Origin: Arctopsyche grandis
Lineage: Eukaryota; Arthropoda; Insecta; Trichoptera; Hydropsychidae
Direction of reading: 5' to 3'
Assembly (NCBI RefSeq): GCF_051622035.1
Contig: NC_135357.1
Location: 15,003,001 to 15,067,000 of the forward strand
DNA: 64,000 nt
Shown here: one piece after another, positions 58,788 through 64,000 of the stretch
How positions within the stretch are numbered: the stretch's first letter is position 1
Layout of the letters: each line of letters opens with the position of its first letter
The notes under the pieces: model-generated
The model's input: the letters and a program-made list of their open reading frames with translations, nothing else
The model's database searches: none
What the model was told of the DNA's origin: nothing
Made by a program: the position numbers and the translations under genes

Positions 58788-60941
58788 CTATGATGTGCGG
58801 TCAATCAGCTGCCTCCATTCAGTTCTAAATTCGGCCAGGCGAAGACTTGCTACCGTGGAAGTGCCCGTCGCTGCAGATACTTGGTCAGTCCAGCGTGCGG
58901 GGGATCTGCCTCTGGCTCTTCTGCCTTCGACGCTACCAACCACAACCAACCGCTCCAGGCTCTCCTCACCTCTTCGTGCAATGTGGCCGAAGAACTGCAA
59001 TATACGTTTCAGGCATATTGTTGACAATCTATCCTTGATTTTCAATTCTTCAAGAATAGACACATTCGTGCGTTTGTCGGTCCAAGGCACGCGCAGTAGC
59101 CGTCTCCAGGACCACATCTCGAAGGCATCGATTCTCCGTCTATCCGCCGCCTTCATGGTCCACGTCTCAACACCATAAAGGCAGACAGAAAAAACGAGAC
59201 TCTTCACGAGATGGATTTTGACAGCAGTTGTAATGGCTCTATTCTTCCAAATCTTCGTTAGTTGTGACATTGCCGATTTTGCTAATGTAATCCGGCGCCG
59301 TATTTCCAATTCGCTGCCGCCGTTGTTAGATATGAGTGACCCCAAATAGACAAAATTATCAACCACATCTATACCGTTTAAAGCTGAGTTGTTGTTTTGC
59401 AGCTGTTGGTGACGGTCAATTATCATAATTTTTGTTTTGGGGCGGTTTATCTGGAGGCCAAGCACATTACTCTCTGTCTCAACACGACGGATCAGTTCGG
59501 CCATTTCTTCATGATTATTAGCTATGAGCGTTGTGTCATCCGCATACCGAAGATTGGATAGTTTTTTTCCACCAATGGACACTCCACCCTTCCAACCATC
59601 CAGTGCTCTACGCATTATATACTCTCCATATATATTAAATAGGTCTGGAGATAATATACACCCTTGCCTTACTCCACGTTGTACTCGAAAATTTGTCGAG
59701 TTTAGCGAATTGATTCGAACTACTGCATTGTTATCATTATACAAGTTATGTATTATTTTTACAAGATGCATGGGGACTCCCATGTCCAGTAGAACTTTCC
59801 ACAGATAGTCCCAGTTCACAAAGTCAAAAGCTTTTTTATAGTCTATAAAACAAATAACGGCTGGAGTTTGAAACTCCCGACATTTTTCAATGAGTTGACG
59901 TATATTCAGTATTTGTTCCCTCGTCCCTTTGCCTTTTACAAACCCTGCTTGTTCGTTCGATATTTGCCATCCAAGGTAACTGCTCAAACGATCTTTAATT
60001 ATATACAGCAATACTTTACTAGAGTGCGATATTAAGGCTAAGGTCCTGTAATTCTCGCATTTTTTTGTAGATCCTTTCTTGTGTAAGGGAATGAATATTG
60101 AATTGACCCAATCTTTCGGCCATACTCCGTTTACCCAGATCTTGTTGCACATATTACATAGCGCCTTTATCGCAGTTTCACCAAGCTCTTTCAGAAGTTC
60201 AGCTTGTATACCATCGCTGCCAGGAGACTTTTTACATTTCAGTTTCTTTATGGCATTTACAACTTCAGACGTCAAGATGTCAGGCTCCCTGACATCATCA
60301 ATTAGGGAAACAATTGAGGTCGACGAACTACCACTGTACAATTCCGAACAGTATTCTTTCCATCGGTTGAGTATCACATCAATATCTGTAAGCGTGTTTC
60401 CAAATTGATCATCTATTGTCCAAGTTTTGGGTGAAAATTTATGAGTGACGATTTTTACTTTGTGAAAAATATCCCTTGCCTGATTCTTTAATGCGTGTTT
60501 TTCTATCTCCTCACATATGTCATTTATATATTTAGCTTTATCCCGCCTACAACTCCTTTGAATATCTTTATGTAATATTGCATACCTTTCAAGATATTCT
60601 GTCGATGTTATGCCAGTTTGTTTAAGTCTTTTACGTTCTTTTATCTTAACCCAAGTTGAATCAGAGATAAAAGACTTACGATGTTCATTTTGCGGTGTTT
60701 GATGTTTTCTGGCATACCGAATTATGAGATCTTTAAAAATTTTCCAAGACTCTTCTACATCTACATTAGGATTTATTTGGAATTCTGCATCTTTTTCTCT
60801 GATTACATTGCCAAAATTAATTACATCATCATTGGTGAGTTTAATTGCTTTATTTTGATGTCTTTTAATCATTTTCAATTTCAGTCGAAATTTAGCAACA
60901 AGTAAGTTGCGTCCGTATGGTCCGTATGGTCCGATCCGCAA
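58788..60941 (-). CDS. RTE-type LINE reverse transcriptase (open frame, 717 codons)
   Basis: The frame encodes reverse transcriptase, which copies element RNA into the chromosome by target-primed reverse transcription. Motifs appear in order: KKSPGSDGIQAELL, WKVLLDMGVP..., VRQGCILSPDLFNI, and the catalytic LRYADDT (near 59534-59560). A C-terminal region follows with GVETWTM, WSWRRLLRVPW and RILQFFGHIARR, typical of RTE-type elements. The first few codons (MRIGPYGPYGR) are not native: they come from a repeat insertion that shifts the frame away from the endonuclease segment at 60881-61153. No stop interrupts the RT. Confidence 0.88.
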   Translation of the reverse strand: MRIGPYGPYGRNLLVAKFRLKLKMIKRHQNKAIKLTNDDVINFGNVIREKDAEFQINPNVDVEESWKIFKDLIIRYARKHQTPQNEHRKSFISDSTWVKIKERKRLKQTGITSTEYLERYAILHKDIQRSCRRDKAKYINDICEEIEKHALKNQARDIFHKVKIVTHKFSPKTWTIDDQFGNTLTDIDVILNRWKEYCSELYSGSSSTSIVSLIDDVREPDILTSEVVNAIKKLKCKKSPGSDGIQAELLKELGETAIKALCNMCNKIWVNGVWPKDWVNSIFIPLHKKGSTKKCENYRTLALISHSSKVLLYIIKDRLSSYLGWQISNEQAGFVKGKGTREQILNIRQLIEKCREFQTPAVICFIDYKKAFDFVNWDYLWKVLLDMGVPMHLVKIIHNLYNDNNAVVRINSLNSTNFRVQRGVRQGCILSPDLFNIYGEYIMRRALDGWKGGVSIGGKKLSNLRYADDTTLIANNHEEMAELIRRVETESNVLGLQINRPKTKIMIIDRHQQLQNNNSALNGIDVVDNFVYLGSLISNNGGSELEIRRRITLAKSAMSQLTKIWKNRAITTAVKIHLVKSLVFSVCLYGVETWTMKAADRRRIDAFEMWSWRRLLRVPWTDKRTNVSILEELKIKDRLSTICLKRILQFFGHIARRGEESLERLVVVGSVEGRRARGRSPARWTDQVSAATGTSTVASLRLAEFRTEWRQLIDRTS

Positions 60942-61206
60942 TCTGCACCTGGATATGTTTTGACGTTATGTATCGATGATTTCCATCTAGAATTTATTAA
61001 TACATAATCGATTTGGTTGCGGTGACGATCCCCAGGAGATATCCAAGTGTACAATCGCCTAGGATGATGTTGAAACCAAGTATTCATAATGGACATTTTA
61101 TTTTCAATGCAGAAACTTATAAGTTTCTCTCCTCTCTCATTTTGAATACCCAATCCATATTTACCTACTATGTTATCAATGTTGCTATTATTACCGACTA
61201 TATGTA
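60881..61206 (-). pseudogene. LINE endonuclease C-terminal fragment, out of frame with RT
   Basis: The segment reads GNNSNIDNIVGKYGLGIQNE and on through RRLYTWISPGDRHRNQIDYV to GADCGSDH, the last third of an RTE apurinic endonuclease. The reading frame then runs into HTDHTDATYLLLNFD and stops. Catalytic N-terminal residues are absent because of 5' truncation. Confidence 0.8.
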
Positions 61207-61220
61207 AACAACATATATGT

Positions 61221-61611
61221 AAAGAAATTTAAATGGTTTATATTTTGAATAATTATATTTAATTATTATTTATATTTTATTATAACTGTAAATTTTCCAA
61301 AATAAATAAGTAAATAAATAAATCATACATGCATATTATAATACATGCACGTTGGATTAGAACAATGATTTGTGATATCTATTAATATGAAAACTGACTT
61401 TTAGACAATACCAAACATTTTGGACAAGTAAAATTAGCACAGGTACATATATAAATGAAAATATGGATACTAATATTAATTTAATTTAGATCTTTTTGAA
61501 ATTAAGCATGTAAATAACCTAACTGAATAATTAAAAAACAAATTAACGAATTCAATTTCAAAATAGCACTTGTTGAATAAAATTATGTTACATTATTACA
61601 AAATATCTTCT
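61221..61611. other. AT-rich spacer between two LINE insertions
   Basis: I see no gene or element in this stretch. Confidence 0.6.
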
Positions 61612-62295
61612 TCTTGTTAATGCCTTGTCCGCATCCGGACCACCTCGTTGGCGACCACCTCGTCGATTATTTGAATATATCCGCATCGGTCTTCAGCGGC
61701 TCGGAACAGTTCTTCGGCGCTCATATCGGTCCACATGCGCATGTTTCGAAGCCAATCCATTTTTTTCCTTCTATTTTCCCCATGGTTATCAAACGGAGAA
61801 ATTCGTATTTTGGACCCCGTATCATGTGTCCGAGGTACTCCATCTTTCTCCGCTTGATGACAGAAACAAGTTCCCTGCCTCTCCCCATCATGCCGAGGAC
61901 AGCTTCGTTTGATATCTTTTTGGTCCACGGAATCTTCAGCATACGCCTATAGACCCACATCTCAAAAGCTTCAATGCGGCTGATCATCTTGGTTTTCAGA
62001 GTCCACGTCTCACATCCGTGTAGTAATACTGTCCAGACGTAGCTCTTCGCGAATCTCAACCGCGTATTAAGATTGAGATGCTTGTTTGTAAGCGCCGCCT
62101 TCATTTTTACAAATGCTGTTCTAGCCATCTCGATGCGGATTCTTAGATCTTCATCTGGATCCATCTCTTCATTCAGCCAGGTACCCAGGTATTTGAATCT
62201 TTTTACTCTTTCTATCACCTCTCCATCCAAGGTTAGATTCCCGGTGTCTGTTTGCATTCTATCTACTATCATAAATTTTGTATTACAAGTTATAC
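61612..62295 (-). mobile_element. second LINE fragment (RT C-terminal region), frameshifted
   Basis: The minus strand encodes TKFMIVDRMQTDTGNL, FKYLGTWLNEEMDPDEDLRI, LLHGCETWTLKTKMISRIEA and FEMWVYRRMLKIPWTKKISN, then shifts frame at an A7 run near 61760-61766. It continues as WLRNMRMWTDMSAEELFRAA up to a stop (61617-61619). The 3' end, GCATTAACAAGAAGAAGATA, is a short AAG-type tail. The sequence differs from the LINE at 58751, so it is another family. No target duplication was found. Confidence 0.75.
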
Positions 62296-62728
62296 GTGAA
62301 TATAATTAAATAATTTATTATTTTACTTTGATTTTGTCAATCAATTTGCATCAATTCATTAACAATTGTCACTGGTAATTTTAGCGCTAATTATTTTCAA
62401 ATTTATATTTACAGTATAATATTATATGTATGTACATATAAATATGTATGTACATAACGTGAGAAATGAGAAGGAGTTTGTTCTCAATTTTCTAAACCAT
62501 ATTGAAATTATTTGTATGAAAGTACATATATACATATAATAATTAATATTTGTTTTGGTTTTAATCTCTCTTTTTATTAATAAGGTATACATAATATATT
62601 TCATATCATAAATCTATTAAAAGGAGAATTTAAAATTGAGACAAAATGAATTATATACTGTACATTCATATAATTTATTTTAATTAACAATATTAAAATA
62701 AATTATATTTATCAGTATTATGTAGTAA
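62296..62728. other. AT-rich intergenic / 3' flank
   Basis: The stretch lies between the LINE fragment and the stop codon of the second secreted-protein gene. It probably holds the 3' UTR of that gene. I see nothing else in it. Confidence 0.5.
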
Positions 62729-64000
62729 TTATATAATATAATCGACATAATCAGATTCAGTTGTATTAACAATTTCGCTTTCCATTTCACTATCAGTTGT
62801 TTTGAATGAATCCACTTGTTTAACGATTGGAGGATTATAACTAGAATTTTTTAACTCTGGCATTATTGAGTTTGGATCGAATGATGTGTCATCATCAAAT
62901 ACCAGGTTCCTTATTTCAGAAGACATATCCATTTTTGACTTTTCACAAAAATCTAAATTAGACTTTAGCATATCTACTTTCCATTTTGGGATACAAGTCT
63001 CTGGATTATTATTTCCTCCCGATTGTGGATATAATATTGGTGGTTGTAAAATTATTTCTGGATATGATTTCAGTGATTGTGGTAATTTCGACTCATGTGA
63101 TGGTTCCTTTAATTGTTGGGATCCCATTATTGATTGTGGTGGTGGTGGTGGTGGTGGTAGTGGTATTGGATATAATTGTGATATCTGTGTCATTTGTGGT
63201 GGTGAATAAAAAACATTTGAATTATAATAATTATCATTTGGTTTATATATCGTTGCTACACGTTGATGCGCACTTTGGTATAATGATGCTGATAATGGCA
63301 TAAGTTTGGATCTCCACATATTCATTTTTTTCATAGCAGTTTCCAAATCATTTTTAAGTCGGCTTATTTGATTTTCGAGAGTTTTAACTTTTGGTGTCGA
63401 ATCTACCGTTCCAGGAGAAGATGCTACGAACTTTTCTAATAGTTTTGTAAGTTTATCTTCTGCTTCTTTAATTATTTTAATAAAGTCCTCTTTATGGTCT
63501 CCAGTAAACTTAGGGATATTTTCTGGTTCCACTAAAATTAATTTTCCTATCTTCTTATGGATCTCACAAGGGTCTCCTTTGGTCAGTGAAAGAGTCATTA
63601 ATTTGCCACCAAGATCATCTTGACCCGTCAATAATAACATGTCTTTATTCGGATTAATAGCCATAGATGAAAATTTTTGTTCAACATCCTCCACTTTTTC
63701 AGCCAATAGCACATTATCAGCCAATATCAAATTCTCTACATCCACAGTGTATAAGCTACCTAACGCATCCTTCTTGCTTTTTTTAATTTCATGTGATAGG
63801 ATAAAAAGCCTGTTCAATTTCTTGTGAAATTCTATTTGATCAAATGAGTTGTCACCTGTTGTCACAATATCCACACTATCTTCCTCATCACCAAATTTGA
63901 CTGAAGCTTTGCCAGCTCCGCCCGTAAAACGTTTATCGGAATGTTGTATAGTTTTCAACACTCTGGGCATTTTAAATTTATTTGAAATTAGTTCAAAAGT
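62729..64000 (-). CDS. secreted protein of unrecognised family, paralogue 2 (5' partial)
   Basis: The frame is open to the window end, so its start, and presumably a signal peptide, lies beyond 64000. In-window sequence covers about 423 residues. FTGGAGKASVKFGDEEDS, VDIVTTGDNSFDQIEF, LGSLYTVD and GGKLMTLSLTKGDPCEI align with paralogue 1. A predicted coiled coil (VKTLENQISRLKNDLETAMK) leads to a Pro-rich linker with a run of seven Pro (LPPPPPPPQSIMG). A C-terminal motif, CIPKWKVDMLKSNLDFC, matches CQQNIDILRFHLSNC of paralogue 1. The two linkers are unrelated in composition (Pro here, Gly/Ser/Tyr there). Function unknown. Confidence 0.75.
   Translation of the reverse strand, partial: TFELISNKFKMPRVLKTIQHSDKRFTGGAGKASVKFGDEEDSVDIVTTGDNSFDQIEFHKKLNRLFILSHEIKKSKKDALGSLYTVDVENLILADNVLLAEKVEDVEQKFSSMAINPNKDMLLLTGQDDLGGKLMTLSLTKGDPCEIHKKIGKLILVEPENIPKFTGDHKEDFIKIIKEAEDKLTKLLEKFVASSPGTVDSTPKVKTLENQISRLKNDLETAMKKMNMWRSKLMPLSASLYQSAHQRVATIYKPNDNYYNSNVFYSPPQMTQISQLYPIPLPPPPPPPQSIMGSQQLKEPSHESKLPQSLKSYPEIILQPPILYPQSGGNNNPETCIPKWKVDMLKSNLDFCEKSKMDMSSEIRNLVFDDDTSFDPNSIMPELKNSSYNPPIVKQVDSFKTTDSEMESEIVNTTESDYVDYII

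Larger units (their letters stand above)
58751..61209 (-). mobile_element. 5'-truncated RTE-type LINE
   Basis: The element carries the end of an apurinic endonuclease domain (KYGLGIQNERGEKLISFC ... IDYVLIN ... GADCGSDH) and a full reverse-transcriptase region. An 11-mer AACATATATGT lies at both ends (58740-58750, 61210-61220) and is probably the target duplication, although it is low complexity. The 5' end is truncated inside the endonuclease. It is inserted between the two secreted-protein paralogues. Confidence 0.85.

Noticed and set aside
63871-63940. GGAGKA in the secreted proteins as a Walker A ATP-binding loop
   Set aside because: The pattern lacks the GxxxxGK[ST] spacing, no Walker B or NTPase fold features follow, and the protein is predicted to be secreted.

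Overview
The window is eukaryotic and looks like an insect genome. It is AT-rich, has spliced genes with large introns, carries many short ACATACATATGTA-type repeats, and holds hAT, mariner-like, PIF-like, RTE-type LINE, LTR and tRNA-SINE sequences. Lepidoptera is my best guess, from the repeat types and overall texture, but the sequence does not prove it.

There are four protein-coding loci. (1) Positions 1383-36875 (+) hold the 3' two thirds of a smooth/hnRNP-L family RNA-binding protein: the end of RRM2, the linker, RRM3 and RRM4. I resolve twelve exons that join in frame (436 residues plus stop). They include two small symmetric linker exons of 45 and 60 nt. The 5' exons lie before the window, and introns of 15.6 and 10.2 kb fill most of the first 27 kb. 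(2) Positions 47185-53198 (-) hold a complete IWS1/Spn1 transcription-elongation factor in thirteen coding exons (887 residues). It has a conserved TFIIS-N-like core and a very long Arg/Ser repeat domain in front of it. It is tail-to-tail with smooth. (3) Positions 55371-57709 (-) and 62729-64000 (-, truncated by the window end) hold two tandem paralogues of a secreted protein family that I do not recognise. Each has a conserved N-terminal domain, a Gly/Ser- or Pro-rich linker and a shared C-terminal Cys motif.

The rest is mobile DNA and AT-rich sequence. Several elements can be delimited by target-site duplications: a 994-bp hAT element with a transposase remnant (19124-20117), two hAT-type MITEs (47352-47956, 58090-58362), a mariner-like palindromic MITE (47971-48126), a 749-bp PIF-like inverted-repeat element (31255-32003), a 974-bp LTR mini-element (53975-54948), a possible solo LTR (46131-46415), and an RTE-type LINE with a nearly intact reverse transcriptase (58751-61209). 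Fragments of three other LINEs, a SINE head and several MITE remnants are also present. Many lie inside introns of smooth and IWS1, some close to splice sites.

I found no prokaryotic-type system, CRISPR array or rRNA. The most interesting points are the RS-repeat expansion with a 30-nt microexon and possible GC-AG intron in IWS1, the alternative or poison exon architecture of smooth, and the tandem pair of unrecognised secreted proteins.
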